Counted from the stretch's first letter, positions 1 through 8,292 are shown. The stretch: DNA of 51,865 nt from an uncultured Clostridia bacterium (GCA_947170435.1 CAMVTO010000015.1:1-51865); one strand, 5' to 3'. Program-made: numbers and translations. Notes: generated by a model not told the origin, from the letters alone.

Positions 1-421
1 AACCGTTTCTCTTTTGGTCTTGCCCAAAAGAGAAATGGTTTCAAACTTCCGTAGAAGAAAGACGCCAAACGGCAGCCTTCCTCTACGCGCTATCGTGTGC
101 CATGTTCGGTGCGCTCTTTTCCGGCGCTGAACTGACACTGCAATGTGTCGGCTACCCGCCGACACGACCTTTCTTCATATTGTCATACCTGCCACGTGCC
201 TTGGGATAAAACGAACGACGCATCGACTGCCGCGTTGATAAAAGGCGGGGCCGGCCAGTATCCGGCGGTCGAGGGAAGTCAATTCGACGCCCGGACAAAC
301 AGCGTCTCGTACTGCGCACAGCAGCATCATAGCCAAAGGGAAGCTGCCGCAAGGCGCCCTTTTCTCTTTGGAAGTCTGAAACCGTTTCTCTTTTCGGCAA
401 GGCGAAAAGAGAAATGGTTTC
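1..421. repeat. MITE-like element with long terminal inverted repeats
   Basis: The two ends are imperfect inverted copies of each other over about 80 bases (1-81 against 340-421). Each end carries its own hairpin: 1-40 has a 15-bp stem with one G.T pair, and 378-421 has a 17-bp stem with one G.T pair. Both share the arm CGTTTCTCTTTT. Next to each hairpin both copies have GGTTTC-A-ACTTCC followed by a purine-rich tract and a GGCAGC block. The interior (about 85-340) has no convincing gene; a short open frame there on the minus strand lacks a ribosome binding site. There is no transposase, so this looks like a non-autonomous mobile repeat or an interspersed structured repeat. The left border may lie just outside the window. 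Copy number cannot be judged here. Confidence 0.6.
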
Positions 422-435
422 AGGAGCCGTCCTCC

Positions 436-1635
436 TCAGTTGGTATAATTATCAAAATACCCCTGTACCAGCACGATGGGCGTGCCCTTGTCGCCGCTGC
501 CGCTGGTCAGGTCGCACAGCGACGCGATCAGGTCGGTGAGCTGGCGGGGCGTCGTGCCTTCCGTCGCCATCTTGCCCACCAGCGAGCCCTGCTTGGCGCG
601 GATGTCGGCGCTGATGGCATCACGCAGCGCCTCACCTGACAAGTCTTTGTACTTGTCATCAGCGAGATACTTGAGCTTCAGCTCGTTGGGCGTACCGATC
701 AGACCGTCGGTGTACGCGGGAGACGTGACGGGGTCAGCCAGCTCCCAGATCTTGCCCTGCGGGTCCTTGAACGCGCCGTCGCCGTAGACCATGACCTCGA
801 CGTGCTTGCCCGTGGCGGCGAGGATGCGCTTTTGTACGTCCTCCACCACGCCCTGGCAGTCGCGCGGGAACAGCTTGACCGTGTCCTCGGTGGACTTGTT
901 GGAACCGAGCAGGCCGTACTTCTCGTTGCAGCCGCTGCCGTTCACGGGAGCGTTCAGAATCTCATCGAGGCCGTAGACCTTCTTCGCGCCCGCGGCCTTG
1001 AGCAACCGCTTGCTGCGCGCGCGGGTGTGGATATCGCAGGTCAGCACGCAGTCGGTGTACTTCAAAATATCCGTGGCGTGGTTGGCAAAGATGATCTCGC
1101 ACTCGGCCCCACAGCCCTCCACCAGCTCGGTGTAGTACGCGACGTAGTTGACGCCGGTAAACTCGTGCTTCGGCTCGCCGAACAGCTCTTTGAAACGGGC
1201 GGCGCTCAGCACATCGCTGTATGGGTTGACGCCCGCCTCGTCCACAGCGTCGAGGCTCACCAGCGCGTTGCCCACCTCGTCGGAGGGATAGGAAAGCTGG
1301 ATGACAACCTTCTTGCAGCCCTTGGCGATGCCGCGCAGCAGGATCGCGAAGCGATTGCGGGAGAGGATCGGGAACACGACGCCCACGGTCTCGCCGCCGA
1401 GCTTCGCGCGCACGTCCGCGGCAATGTCGTCCACGCTCGCGTAGTTGCCCTGCGCGCGGGCGACGACGGACTCGGTGATGGCGATCACGTCACGGTCGCG
1501 GAGCGCGAAGCCCTCGGCGTCCGCCGCCTCCAATACGCTCTGCGCGGCGATGGCGGCGATGTCGTCGCCCTGACGGATGATGGGGCAGCGGATGCCCCGC
1601 GATACGGTTCCGATGCGTCTATCTTTGGTGCTCAT
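436..1635 (-). CDS. Coenzyme F420-0:L-glutamate ligase-like protein
   Basis: A 399-residue protein of the F420-0:gamma-glutamyl ligase (CofE/FbiB-like) family. In F420 makers this family adds glutamate to F420-0 using GTP, but Clostridia commonly carry homologues without a known F420 pathway, so the substrate here is open. Family features are an N-terminal GDDIAAIAAQ stretch and an ITESVVAR block typical of the nucleotide/metal-binding core. The start is ATG at 1635, because GAGGAGGA lies a few bases upstream; a longer reading to 1755 would run back over the promoter and into the next gene. It lies 58 bases downstream of the TtcA-like gene and has its own likely promoter. Family assignment is fairly sure; the biochemical role is not. 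Confidence 0.8.
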   Translation of the reverse strand: MSTKDRRIGTVSRGIRCPIIRQGDDIAAIAAQSVLEAADAEGFALRDRDVIAITESVVARAQGNYASVDDIAADVRAKLGGETVGVVFPILSRNRFAILLRGIAKGCKKVVIQLSYPSDEVGNALVSLDAVDEAGVNPYSDVLSAARFKELFGEPKHEFTGVNYVAYYTELVEGCGAECEIIFANHATDILKYTDCVLTCDIHTRARSKRLLKAAGAKKVYGLDEILNAPVNGSGCNEKYGLLGSNKSTEDTVKLFPRDCQGVVEDVQKRILAATGKHVEVMVYGDGAFKDPQGKIWELADPVTSPAYTDGLIGTPNELKLKYLADDKYKDLSGEALRDAISADIRAKQGSLVGKMATEGTTPRQLTDLIASLCDLTSGSGDKGTPIVLVQGYFDNYTN

Positions 1636-1678
1636 GGTGGATGTCCTCCTCAAAAGTTGGGATGTTCGCAACAGATTG

Positions 1679-1708
1679 ATTATATCATAACTGTCAATAG
1701 CGCTCCAA
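1679..1708 (-). promoter_or_regulatory. Likely sigma-A promoter for the F420-ligase-like gene
   Basis: On the minus strand there is TTGGAG (1703-1708), an 18-base spacer and a perfect TATAAT (1679-1684), about 45 bases before the start codon at 1635. The -35 box overlaps the last codons of the TtcA-like gene. Confidence 0.5.
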
Positions 1709-2521
1709 AAAGCTGTGCTCTTCCCCTTCTCGCTTCCAGCCGGGGAACGTGTCAATGTTCACCGTGTGCAGCGCGTTGAAGACGCTCTTTTCCACGTTCG
1801 GATTCTCCTCTTTCAGTTTCCGCAGCAGCGCCTTGATCTCCTTGCGCTTGCTCAGCTGCTCGTTCTGGGCGCTCGCCTCGGTGAAGCGGCAGGCGCACTG
1901 GAGAAATTGCAGATCGTGGTGCTTCGCCCACGCGATGATGTCGTCCTCGTGCACGCGGTAGAGCGGGCGGATCAGCTCCATGCCCGGGAAGTTCTGGGAG
2001 TGCAGTTTCGGCGGCATACCCTGGAGCATCCCGCTCCAGAACATGCCCATCACCGTGGTCTCGATCACGTCGTTGAAGTGATGCCCCAGCGCGATCTTGT
2101 TGCAGCCCAGGTCCCGCGCCTTGGCGTAAAGATGCCCGCGGCGCATCTTGGCGCAGAGGTAGCACGCCGAGTGGTCCTGCGCGTTGGCGACCTCAAACAC
2201 GTCGCTTTCAAAGATCGTGAGCGGCACGCGCAACTTCTCCGCGTTCTCCTCGATGCGCGCGCGGTTTGCCGCGTTGTAGCCGGGGTCCATGCAGAGGTAC
2301 ACGACCTCGAACGGCGTGTGTCCGTGGCGGTGCAGCTCCTGCATCAGCTTCGCGAGCAGCATCGAGTCCTTGCCGCCGGAGACGCACACCGCGATCCTGT
2401 CGCCCTCGCTGACCAGCTCGTAGCGCTGCACGGCGGTGATGAACGGCGTCCACAGCTCACGGCGGTATTTTTTGACGATGCTCCGCTCCGCCTGCTGATA
2501 AAACTCCAACTCCCGTGCCAT
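1694..2521 (-). CDS. TtcA-family tRNA-thiolation PP-loop protein
   Basis: A 275-residue PP-loop ATPase of the TtcA/TilS-like family. The SGGKDS nucleotide-binding loop is clear near residue 52. A CYLC pair in mid-protein and a later CAC motif are the candidate ligands for the iron-sulfur cluster of TtcA-type enzymes, which put sulfur on cytidine 32 of tRNA. The GHHFNDVIETTVMG stretch is typical of the family. The ATG at 2521 is preferred because it follows a G-rich site and begins MARELEFYQQ; upstream in-frame codons run into the terminator of the previous gene. Whether it modifies C32 or another tRNA base cannot be told from sequence alone. Confidence 0.82.
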   Translation of the reverse strand: MARELEFYQQAERSIVKKYRRELWTPFITAVQRYELVSEGDRIAVCVSGGKDSMLLAKLMQELHRHGHTPFEVVYLCMDPGYNAANRARIEENAEKLRVPLTIFESDVFEVANAQDHSACYLCAKMRRGHLYAKARDLGCNKIALGHHFNDVIETTVMGMFWSGMLQGMPPKLHSQNFPGMELIRPLYRVHEDDIIAWAKHHDLQFLQCACRFTEASAQNEQLSKRKEIKALLRKLKEENPNVEKSVFNALHTVNIDTFPGWKREGEEHSFLERY

Positions 2522-2572
2522 GCTGCCGACCCCCGTTCCAAATTTCGCGCTATATTGTACGCCGCCGCGATG

Positions 2573-2606
2573 AAAAAAACAAGACCCACCGTTTGGGTGG
2601 GTCTTG
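2573..2606 (-). terminator. Rho-independent terminator after the TepA-like gene
   Basis: On the minus strand there is a strong hairpin (2580-2606; arms CAAGACCCACC and GGTGGGTCTTG, tight loop) followed directly by seven T residues (2573-2579). It begins about 20 bases after the stop codon at 2627. Confidence 0.9.
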
Positions 2607-2626
2607 TGCATGATCTCCAACGTTTG

Positions 2627-3337
2627 TCAGGTTTCGGCCGGTTTCCGTCCGATCTCGTCGTAAAGCGCGTTCAGCGCGTCGGAGAGCGTGCCGATGCGCT
2701 GGATCAGGCCGCACGCTACCGCCTCGTCGCCATAGATGACGCTGCCCACGTCCGCCGCCATGTCTCCCGACGCCATCATCAGCCCGGTGAACGTCTCCTC
2801 GGTAATATCGGAGTTCCCGGTCACAAAGCGCACGATGCGCTCCTGCAGGCGGCTGAAGTAGTGGTAGGTCTGGGGCGCAGCGATCATAGTGCCGCTCATG
2901 CGGATGGGGTGCACGGTCATGGACGCGCTGGGAACAATAAAGGTGCGGCGACTCGCCACCGCCAGCGGGATGCCGATGGAGTGTCCCCCGCCGAGCACCA
3001 GCGACACCGTGGGCTTGCTCATGCCGGCGATCAGCTCCGCAATGGCAAGCCCCGCCTCCACGTCCCCGCCCATGGTGTTGAGCAGGAACAGCACGCCGTC
3101 GGTGCCCTCGTCCGCCTCCAGCCCCGCCAGCAGCGGCAGCACATGCTCGTACTTGGTCGCCTTTGCGCCGCCGGGCAGGGACATGTGCCCCTCGATCTGC
3201 CCGACGATGGTGAGACAGTGGATGTTGCCGCGTTTGGTTTGGAGCGTCGTTGAGCCGAGGTCGATCAGCGGCTGGATGGGGGCGTTTTTGGTTTCGTTTT
3301 CCGCTTCGGGCTTGGTTATCTTGGAACCGTAAATCAT
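2627..3337 (-). CDS. tepA: ClpP-like serine protease, TepA family
   Basis: A 236-residue protein of the ClpP/crotonase-fold protease group, closest in layout to Bacillus TepA (translocation-enhancing protein). The strand FLLNTMGGDVEAG and the segment GGGHSIGIPLAVA carry the family serine, and MTVHPIRMSG supplies the histidine, as in ClpP-type active sites. The N-terminal ~40 residues are polar and lack a signal peptide, so it is probably cytosolic or membrane-associated. The start is ATG at 3337 behind AGGAGGCC. A strong terminator follows. True ClpP is a generally distributed partner of ClpX/C; this form lacks the usual ClpP N-terminal axial loop and is unlikely to be the housekeeping ClpP. 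Confidence 0.82.
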   Translation of the reverse strand: MIYGSKITKPEAENETKNAPIQPLIDLGSTTLQTKRGNIHCLTIVGQIEGHMSLPGGAKATKYEHVLPLLAGLEADEGTDGVLFLLNTMGGDVEAGLAIAELIAGMSKPTVSLVLGGGHSIGIPLAVASRRTFIVPSASMTVHPIRMSGTMIAAPQTYHYFSRLQERIVRFVTGNSDITEETFTGLMMASGDMAADVGSVIYGDEAVACGLIQRIGTLSDALNALYDEIGRKPAET

Positions 3338-3422
3338 GGCATGGCCTCCTGAATGGGTTTTCAGGTAGGATTTGCCAAAGATCCGAAATCTATGCAGCCT
3401 CACGATGTGCTCAAGCGGTCAT

Positions 3423-3983
3423 TTATCCGATCGTATATCCGCCGCGCACCAGCAGCTTGGTCGTTTCCGCCGTTGCCTTGACGCCGCGGTCGTCAATGGT
3501 CATCATGTAAAGGTGGTTCTTCACCAGTGCCTTGCCGTTTTCCAGCGTTGCGGCATCGGTCTCGTCAATCAGGCCGGGGCTGGACGGCGACACGCAGGTC
3601 GCCGTGCCGACGCGCAGCATGACCTCGCAGCCGATCTCGCCGCGCAGCGTCTCCCCTTTCGCGAGCGTCACCACCGCGAAGGTATCCGCGGAGCCGACAT
3701 CTTCACCGGCCTGCGTGCTGCTGCCGTACTTTTCCGAAAGCGCCTTCGTGTCCGCCTGCACCTGAGCGGCCAGCTTGTCCGACAGCTCCTTGTCCCGGGT
3801 CGCGAGCTGCTCGTCCACCTTACTCATGATCTGCGCCATGAACGTGTCGTTCAGGTAGCTCAGCGTCACCAGCGGGTCGGACTGGGAACCGGCGGTGCCC
3901 GCCGCCATCACGCCCACGACCAGCAGCGTGTAGCTCAGGAGCATCAATCCCGCGAGGCGGGCGATCCAGTGGTTGCTTTTCAT
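3423..3983 (-). CDS. Membrane-anchored hypothetical protein with coiled coil
   Basis: A 186-residue protein not recognised by function. Residues ~8-28 form one hydrophobic signal-anchor segment without a lipobox, residues ~50-90 are charged and likely coiled coil (repeats of KVDEQLATRDKELSDKLAAQ type), and the C-terminal ~100 residues look like a beta-rich domain facing outside. The start at 3983 (MKSNHW) follows AAAGG; an upstream in-frame start would overlap mazF. It sits between mazF and tepA on the same strand, 50 bases after mazF. A perfect inverted repeat (4004-4025) lies in its 5' leader with no T tract on this strand. The role is unknown; the position near alr suggests, weakly, a cell-envelope or sporulation setting. 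Confidence 0.75.
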   Translation of the reverse strand: MKSNHWIARLAGLMLLSYTLLVVGVMAAGTAGSQSDPLVTLSYLNDTFMAQIMSKVDEQLATRDKELSDKLAAQVQADTKALSEKYGSSTQAGEDVGSADTFAVVTLAKGETLRGEIGCEVMLRVGTATCVSPSSPGLIDETDAATLENGKALVKNHLYMMTIDDRGVKATAETTKLLVRGGYTIG

Positions 3984-4033
3984 TATGTATCGTACCTTTC
4001 TTTCGGGGAGGCGTCCGCCTCCCCGCGTTTTCT

Positions 4034-4399
4034 TCAAACCAGTTGTGTATGCTGCAATCCGAAGCTCACCGCGATTGCCGCGTCGATCTTCCCCATCAGC
4101 GCGCCATCCACACGGCCCATGCGCTCACGCAGCCGCCGCTTGTCAAGGGTGCGGATCTGCTCAAGCAGCACCACCGAGTCCCGCGGCAGGCCGCTGTCCG
4201 GTGCGGCGATGTTGATGTGCGTCGGCAGCTTCGCCTTGTTCGTCTGAGACGTAATGGCGGCGGCGATGACCGTCGGACTGTAGCGATTTCCGGTGTCGTT
4301 CTGCACGATCAGCACCGGGCGAACGCCGCCCTGCTCGCTCCCCACCACGGGGGAGAGGTCGGCGTAATAGATGTCGCCTCGTTTTACGTTGGTATCCAC
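4034..4399 (-). CDS. mazF: MazF/EndoA-type mRNA interferase, no antitoxin beside it
   Basis: A 121-residue type II toxin of the MazF/PemK family, which cleaves mRNA at short specific sites. The N-terminus [20 protein letters not shown] and the block RPVLIVQND are hallmarks; the family arginine after GG and the RTLDKRRL segment are present. The chosen start is GTG at 4399, ten bases after GGAG; a GTG at 4408 is only one base from that site. The gene follows alr, as ndoA does in Bacillus, but the 129 bases between them (4400-4528) hold no antitoxin. They contain a short inverted repeat (GGGCG/CGCCC) and no convincing promoter. It is probably co-transcribed with gerS-alr. Confidence 0.9.
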   Translation of the reverse strand: MDTNVKRGDIYYADLSPVVGSEQGGVRPVLIVQNDTGNRYSPTVIAAAITSQTNKAKLPTHINIAAPDSGLPRDSVVLLEQIRTLDKRRLRERMGRVDGALMGKIDAAIAVSFGLQHTQLV

Positions 4400-4528
4400 G
4401 CTGTTCACACTCCGAGCGGAAGAAGTCCTTCGGGCGTAGCGCCCTCATAAGGCTATTTTCATTCTCCCACATGAGAGCGGGTTTTATACCTCGCCCCTGT
4501 TCATCTTATGCGGAGTGCAGCCATCGCG

Positions 4529-5674
4529 TCACGCGAGCGGCGCACCGTTTTCCAAATACACGCGCGGCACGCGCTTGGATACCGCGCACAGCAGTTCATA
4601 CGAGATCGTGCCGCATTGCTTTGCCGCCGTTTCGCACAGGCAGTGTTCGCCGAAGAGCTCCACCTCGTCGCCGGGCTTCAAGTCCGGCTGATCGCTTGCG
4701 TCGATCATGCACATGTCCATGCAGATACGCCCCACCTGGCGTGCCATGCCGCAGGGCGTGCATACGGTCAATTTACCGGACAGCGCCCGATGCAGCCCGT
4801 CGGCGTAGCCCGCGGAGAGCACCGCGATGCGCGAGGGCTTTTCGGTAAAGAACGTGCGCCCATAGCTGATCGAAGTGTCGGCATCAAAATCCCGCACCGT
4901 CGCCACCGTGGTCTTAAAGGTCATCACCGGCTTCATGCCCATGCGCTCCGCCAGATCGCCGGTTCCGTAGAGAATGATGCCGCAGCGCACCATGTCCGAC
5001 GCCCACTCCGGGTACGACGCGATGCCGCCGGCGTTGCAGCAGTGCTTCAGCGCAAAGCGGAAGCCGTCCCGCTCCACTGCGCCGATCATGCGGAGGAAGC
5101 GCTCGTGCTGCACGTTGGTAAACGCGACATGCTCCGCCGCGTCCTCGTCGGAAACCGCGAAATGCGTGAACACGCCCTCCACGTTGAGGTGTTTGAGCGC
5201 CAGAACCTCCCGGATCTCCCGCAGACTCGCGTCAAAATGCCTGTCGTCACAGGGGAAGCCCAGACGGCCCATACCGGTGTCCAGCTTGATGTGGACGGTC
5301 ATCGGCGCGCCGGCACGCTCCGCCGCGGCGTCGTAGGCGCGGGCGGCGTCCAGATTCACCACCGCCTGTGTCATGCCGAGGCGCACGATACGCTCCCCCT
5401 GCTCGGGCGGCGTATAGCCCAGCATGAGGATCGGGATCGCAACGCCCGCGTCGCGCAGCTCCGCCGCCTCGTCGATGTTCGATACCGCGAGGTACGCCGC
5501 GCCCAGCCGCTCCAGCTTCTTCGCCACAGGCACCGCGCCGTGTCCGTAGGCGTCCGCCTTAACGACGCCCAGCAGCTTTGTCTCCGGCCCCACCTGCCGG
5601 CGGATCACGCCGAAGTTGTGGGCAAGATGATCCAGATTGATTTCCGCCCAGGTACGCTTAAGCGTTGTTTTCAT
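4529..5674 (-). CDS. alr: Alanine racemase
   Basis: A 381-residue fold-type III PLP enzyme that interconverts L- and D-alanine for peptidoglycan (and, in spore formers, controls alanine as a germination signal). The PLP lysine lies in VVKADAYGHG (Lys39). The IKLDTGMGRLGF strand, SYGRTFFTEKPSRIAVLSAGYADG and the C-terminal RICMDMCMID block are all intact, and length is normal. Its start overlaps the end of the GerS-like gene by 17 bases, so the two are translated as a pair. It is followed by mazF. The identification is secure; whether it is the vegetative or the spore-dedicated racemase is not. Confidence 0.96.
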   Translation of the reverse strand: MKTTLKRTWAEINLDHLAHNFGVIRRQVGPETKLLGVVKADAYGHGAVPVAKKLERLGAAYLAVSNIDEAAELRDAGVAIPILMLGYTPPEQGERIVRLGMTQAVVNLDAARAYDAAAERAGAPMTVHIKLDTGMGRLGFPCDDRHFDASLREIREVLALKHLNVEGVFTHFAVSDEDAAEHVAFTNVQHERFLRMIGAVERDGFRFALKHCCNAGGIASYPEWASDMVRCGIILYGTGDLAERMGMKPVMTFKTTVATVRDFDADTSISYGRTFFTEKPSRIAVLSAGYADGLHRALSGKLTVCTPCGMARQVGRICMDMCMIDASDQPDLKPGDEVELFGEHCLCETAAKQCGTISYELLCAVSKRVPRVYLENGAPLA

Positions 5675-6293
5675 CCTGCTGCATCTCTTTTCTGTCGATT
5701 CTGTGCGATTCCGTTTCCACTATACCACCAAAAGTGAAATTCGTAAACTCCAAATATTGCATCACCCAGCCGTCGCGCTCGATCTCTGCGTACAGCGGCG
5801 CGTCCTGATCGTCAAAGTACACGGTGACGCGCAGCGTCTGTCCGTTCTGCTCGGTTTCCAGGCACAGCCGCAGCGCGTCTGTGCCCTCGTATGGTTCGTG
5901 GTTTTGTTCCGTGATAAAGCCATTGGCCGCAGCGCGCAGCACCAGGTCTGTGCCGTTGACCGCGTTGAGCTCCGTCGGTGCACCGCCCGCCTCGAGCGCC
6001 ATGCCGTCATAGGTCAGTGACAGCGCGTCGCCGGACACCGTCGCGCTGACGCCTGCGATGGCCTCCGGCTCCAGCACCGTAACGCGGGTCTCCCCATCCT
6101 GCCGTCTGACATCCAAACGATAGTGCATGGATTCGTCACGATCCGCCGCGGTCAGCTCCACCGTGGCGGCATAGCCGTCCATCGCCGCGTATTTTTGCTG
6201 CAAATTCTCTGCGCGTGTGTCTGTCGATTCCGCCGCGCAGCCGCTCAGCAGCAGCGCCGCGAGGCAAAACAGCACACCAGCCTGCCTCTTCAT
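5658..6293 (-). CDS. gerS: GerS-like germination lipoprotein
   Basis: A 211-residue lipoprotein: signal peptide with lipobox LLLSGC (Cys19), then a LolA/LppX-like beta domain made of alternating strands (YAATVELTAADRDES, ETRVTVLEPEAIAGVSATV, LSLTYDGMALEAGG). In Clostridioides difficile a lipoprotein of this kind, GerS, is encoded just before alr2 and is required for cortex modification by CwlD and thus for spore germination. The same order and an overlapping junction with alr occur here. It starts at ATG 6293 after GGGGGCGGAG. The call rests on architecture and gene order rather than strong sequence identity; a generic LolA-like lipoprotein is the alternative. Confidence 0.7.
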   Translation of the reverse strand: MKRQAGVLFCLAALLLSGCAAESTDTRAENLQQKYAAMDGYAATVELTAADRDESMHYRLDVRRQDGETRVTVLEPEAIAGVSATVSGDALSLTYDGMALEAGGAPTELNAVNGTDLVLRAAANGFITEQNHEPYEGTDALRLCLETEQNGQTLRVTVYFDDQDAPLYAEIERDGWVMQYLEFTNFTFGGIVETESHRIDRKEMQQDENNA

Positions 6294-6357
6294 ATCTCCG
6301 CCCCCTTACATCTAACCTTATGTCGGGCGTGGGGATTCCTATACCGGAAAATTTATC

Positions 6358-6386
6358 TTGTATCCAACCGAATACTGTGGTATGAT
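6358..6386 (+). promoter_or_regulatory. Likely promoter of the DtxR-type regulator
   Basis: TTGTAT (6358-6363), a 17-base spacer and TATGAT (6381-6386) lie just ahead of GGAGGT (6404-6409) and the ATG at 6417. The -10 is good, the -35 weak. Confidence 0.5.
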
Positions 6387-6416
6387 GCTCGCAGATCAGT
6401 TTTGGAGGTAATCGCC

Positions 6417-6782
6417 ATGGTGTTGCAGGAATCCGGCGAAATGTATCTGGAGACCATCCTCATTCTCTCGGAGAAAAGCAAATATGTCCGCGCCATCGAC
6501 GTCGGCGAAAAAATGGGCTTCTCCCGCCCCAGCGTCAGCCGTGCGGTGCATCTGCTCTCCGAAGGCGGCTTCATCACCATCGACGCCGACGGCGGTCTGA
6601 CGCTGACCGACGCCGGCCGCGAGATTGCGGAAAAGATCTACGAACGGCACACTGTGCTCTCCAAGTGGCTCATTTCCCTCGGCGTGGATGAAGAGACCGC
6701 CACCGATGACGCCTGTAAGATTGAGCACGACATCAGCGACAAGTCCTTCGCCGCCATCAAAAAACACATCGGCATTCAATAA
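6417..6782 (+). CDS. Short DtxR/IdeR-type metal-dependent repressor
   Basis: A 121-residue metalloregulator with an N-terminal winged helix (about 1-65; VGEKMGFSRPSVSRAVHLL is the recognition part) and a dimerisation/metal domain. Putative ligands are Glu8, Met9, His78, Cys100, Glu103 and His104. The Met plus Cys-x-x-Glu-His pattern matches the iron-sensing DtxR/IdeR branch rather than MntR, which has Asp/Glu at those positions. The C-terminal SH3-like domain is absent, as in MntR. The start follows GGAGGT at 6404. No metal transporter adjoins it, so its targets are elsewhere. Iron as the signal is an inference from ligands. Confidence 0.88.
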   Translation: MVLQESGEMYLETILILSEKSKYVRAIDVGEKMGFSRPSVSRAVHLLSEGGFITIDADGGLTLTDAGREIAEKIYERHTVLSKWLISLGVDEETATDDACKIEHDISDKSFAAIKKHIGIQ

Positions 6783-6787
6783 CGCGC

Positions 6788-6816
6788 AAAAGGCTCCCGC
6801 TTCGGCGGGAGCCTTT
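6788..6816. terminator. Bidirectional terminator
   Basis: Symmetrical hairpin AAAAGGCTCCCGC-TTCG-GCGGGAGCCTTTT between the convergent regulator gene (ends 6782) and the ABC ATPase gene (ends 6819). A and T tracts on both sides let it serve both strands. Confidence 0.88.
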
Positions 6817-6818
6817 TC

Positions 6819-7541
6819 TTACAGTACTTTGCTGAGGAAGTCCTTGAGTCTCGGGTGCTGCGGGTTGGCAAACAGCTCCGCGGGCGCGTTCTGCTCAAGG
6901 ATCTTGCCGTCTGCCATAAACAGCACGCGGGAGCCCACCTCGCGGGCGAAGCCCATCTCGTGGGTGACGACCACCATGGTCATGCCCTCGTCCGCCAGCT
7001 CCTTCATGACCTCCAGCACCTCGCCGACCATCTCGGGGTCAAGGGCGCTGGTGGGCTCGTCGAAGAGCATCAGCTTGGGCTTCATCGCCAGCGCGCGCAC
7101 GATGGCGATGCGCTGCTTCTGCCCGCCGGAGAGCTGAACCGGGTAGGCATCCGCCTTGTCGGCAAGATCTACGCGCTTGAGGAGCGTGACCGCCAGTTCG
7201 TCCGCCTCATCCTGCTTCATAAGCCCGGTCTGCACCGGAGCCAGCGTGATGTTCCTGCGGATCGTCAGGTTCGCAAACAGATTGAAGTGCTGGAACACCA
7301 TGCCCATCTGGCGGCGTACCTCGTCGATCTTGACCTTTGGGTCGGTGATCTCGGTTCCGTTGAAGGTGATGGTGCCCGAGGTCGGCATCTCCAGCAGATT
7401 GAGGCAGCGCAGAAAGGTCGATTTCCCCGAGCCGGACGGCCCGATCACAACGACCTTCTCGCCGGGAGCGATGTGCTCGCTGATGTCATCCAGCACCAGA
7501 TGGTCGCCGAACGACTTGGTGAGGTGATCAACGTAAATCAC
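6819..7541 (-). CDS. Polar amino-acid ABC importer, ATP-binding subunit
   Basis: A 240-residue ATPase of the GlnQ/HisP/ArtP type that powers uptake of a polar amino acid. Walker [10 protein letters not shown] at 34-42, the Q-loop MVFQHFNLF near 81-89, the signature LSGGQ at 137-141, Walker B LMLFDEP at 157-163 and the switch histidine (VVTHEM) are intact. The start is GTG at 7541 ten bases after AAAGGAGG; earlier in-frame codons lie well inside the permease gene. The start overlaps the permease stop by 14 bases, indicating translational coupling. It is the last gene of a three-gene unit ending at a bidirectional terminator. Confidence 0.93.
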   Translation of the reverse strand: MIYVDHLTKSFGDHLVLDDISEHIAPGEKVVVIGPSGSGKSTFLRCLNLLEMPTSGTITFNGTEITDPKVKIDEVRRQMGMVFQHFNLFANLTIRRNITLAPVQTGLMKQDEADELAVTLLKRVDLADKADAYPVQLSGGQKQRIAIVRALAMKPKLMLFDEPTSALDPEMVGEVLEVMKELADEGMTMVVVTHEMGFAREVGSRVLFMADGKILEQNAPAELFANPQHPRLKDFLSKVL

Positions 7542-8292
7542 TTTGACGCAGCCTCCTTTCGAGCTTGCCCAGCAGCGCAGTAAAGAGCATGACCAGCGCA
7601 AGGTAGATGCAGGCCGTGCCCATCAGCGGGAACATGGCCTCGTAAGTACGGTTCATAACGCCCTGCGCGGCGTAAAGCAGTTCCTTGCCGCCGATGACCG
7701 TGATGAGTGAGGTATCCTTCAGGAGAATGATGAACTCGTTGCCCAGCGCCGGCAGGATGTTCTTGATCGCCTGCGGGATGATGATGAACCGCATGGTGGT
7801 GAAGTAGTCCATGCCGAGACTGCGCCCCGCCTCCATCTGCCCCGCGTCGATGGACATGAGGCCGGAGCGGATGATCTCGGACACATAGGCGCCGGAGTTG
7901 ATGCCCAGCGTCAGCGCGCCGACTGCCGTGAAGTTGCGGCTGCTGGCAAAGACCACCATGCCCATGATCAGCAGCTGCACCATCATCGGCGTGCCGCGGA
8001 TCACGGTGGTGTAAACCTTGCAGATCGCGTTCACGACGCCGAGGATGAGGTTTTTGCGGCCCGGGCGCTGCTGGTCATGTGCTGTGCGCACCAGTGCCAC
8101 GATCAGCCCCAGGATCACGCCCAGCACCAGCGCCATGGCGGTGACCAGAATCGTTGTGCCGACGCCCTCGATGTATTGCAGCCAGCGCTCGTTGATGATG
8201 AACGCCGAATAGAACTTATAGTAAAAGCTCTCAAAGAAGCTCAGCTTGACGCCGGACTTCATCTGCTCAAACAGCAGCTCGTAATAATCCAT
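7528..8292 (-). CDS. Polar amino-acid ABC importer, permease
   Basis: A 254-residue HisM/GlnP-type permease with about five membrane helices. The extended N-terminal ~40 residues precede the first helix ([20 protein letters not shown]). The EAA loop that contacts the ATPase is seen as [25 protein letters not shown]. The start is ATG at 8292 after AGAGGAGA. One permease gene suggests a homodimeric channel. It follows the binding-protein gene after a 56-base gap that contains a hairpin. The amino acid cannot be named; cystine, glutamine and other polar substrates are all plausible for this family. Confidence 0.93.
   Translation of the reverse strand: MDYYELLFEQMKSGVKLSFFESFYYKFYSAFIINERWLQYIEGVGTTILVTAMALVLGVILGLIVALVRTAHDQQRPGRKNLILGVVNAICKVYTTVIRGTPMMVQLLIMGMVVFASSRNFTAVGALTLGINSGAYVSEIIRSGLMSIDAGQMEAGRSLGMDYFTTMRFIIIPQAIKNILPALGNEFIILLKDTSLITVIGGKELLYAAQGVMNRTYEAMFPLMGTACIYLALVMLFTALLGKLERRLRQSDLR

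Noticed and set aside
152-400. An 82-codon minus-strand frame inside the terminal-repeat element.
   Set aside because: No ribosome binding site; it lies across the inverted repeat and has Arg/Pro-rich content typical of a chance frame in GC-rich DNA.
4004-4025. Perfect palindrome CGGGGAGGCG/CGCCTCCCCG after mazF as a terminator.
   Set aside because: No T tract on the minus strand; the T-rich side faces the plus strand, where no gene ends.
4161-4472. A 103-codon minus-strand frame upstream of and overlapping mazF, considered as the missing antitoxin.
   Set aside because: It lies mostly inside mazF in another frame, has Arg-rich shadow composition, and no RHH or AbrB-like pattern.
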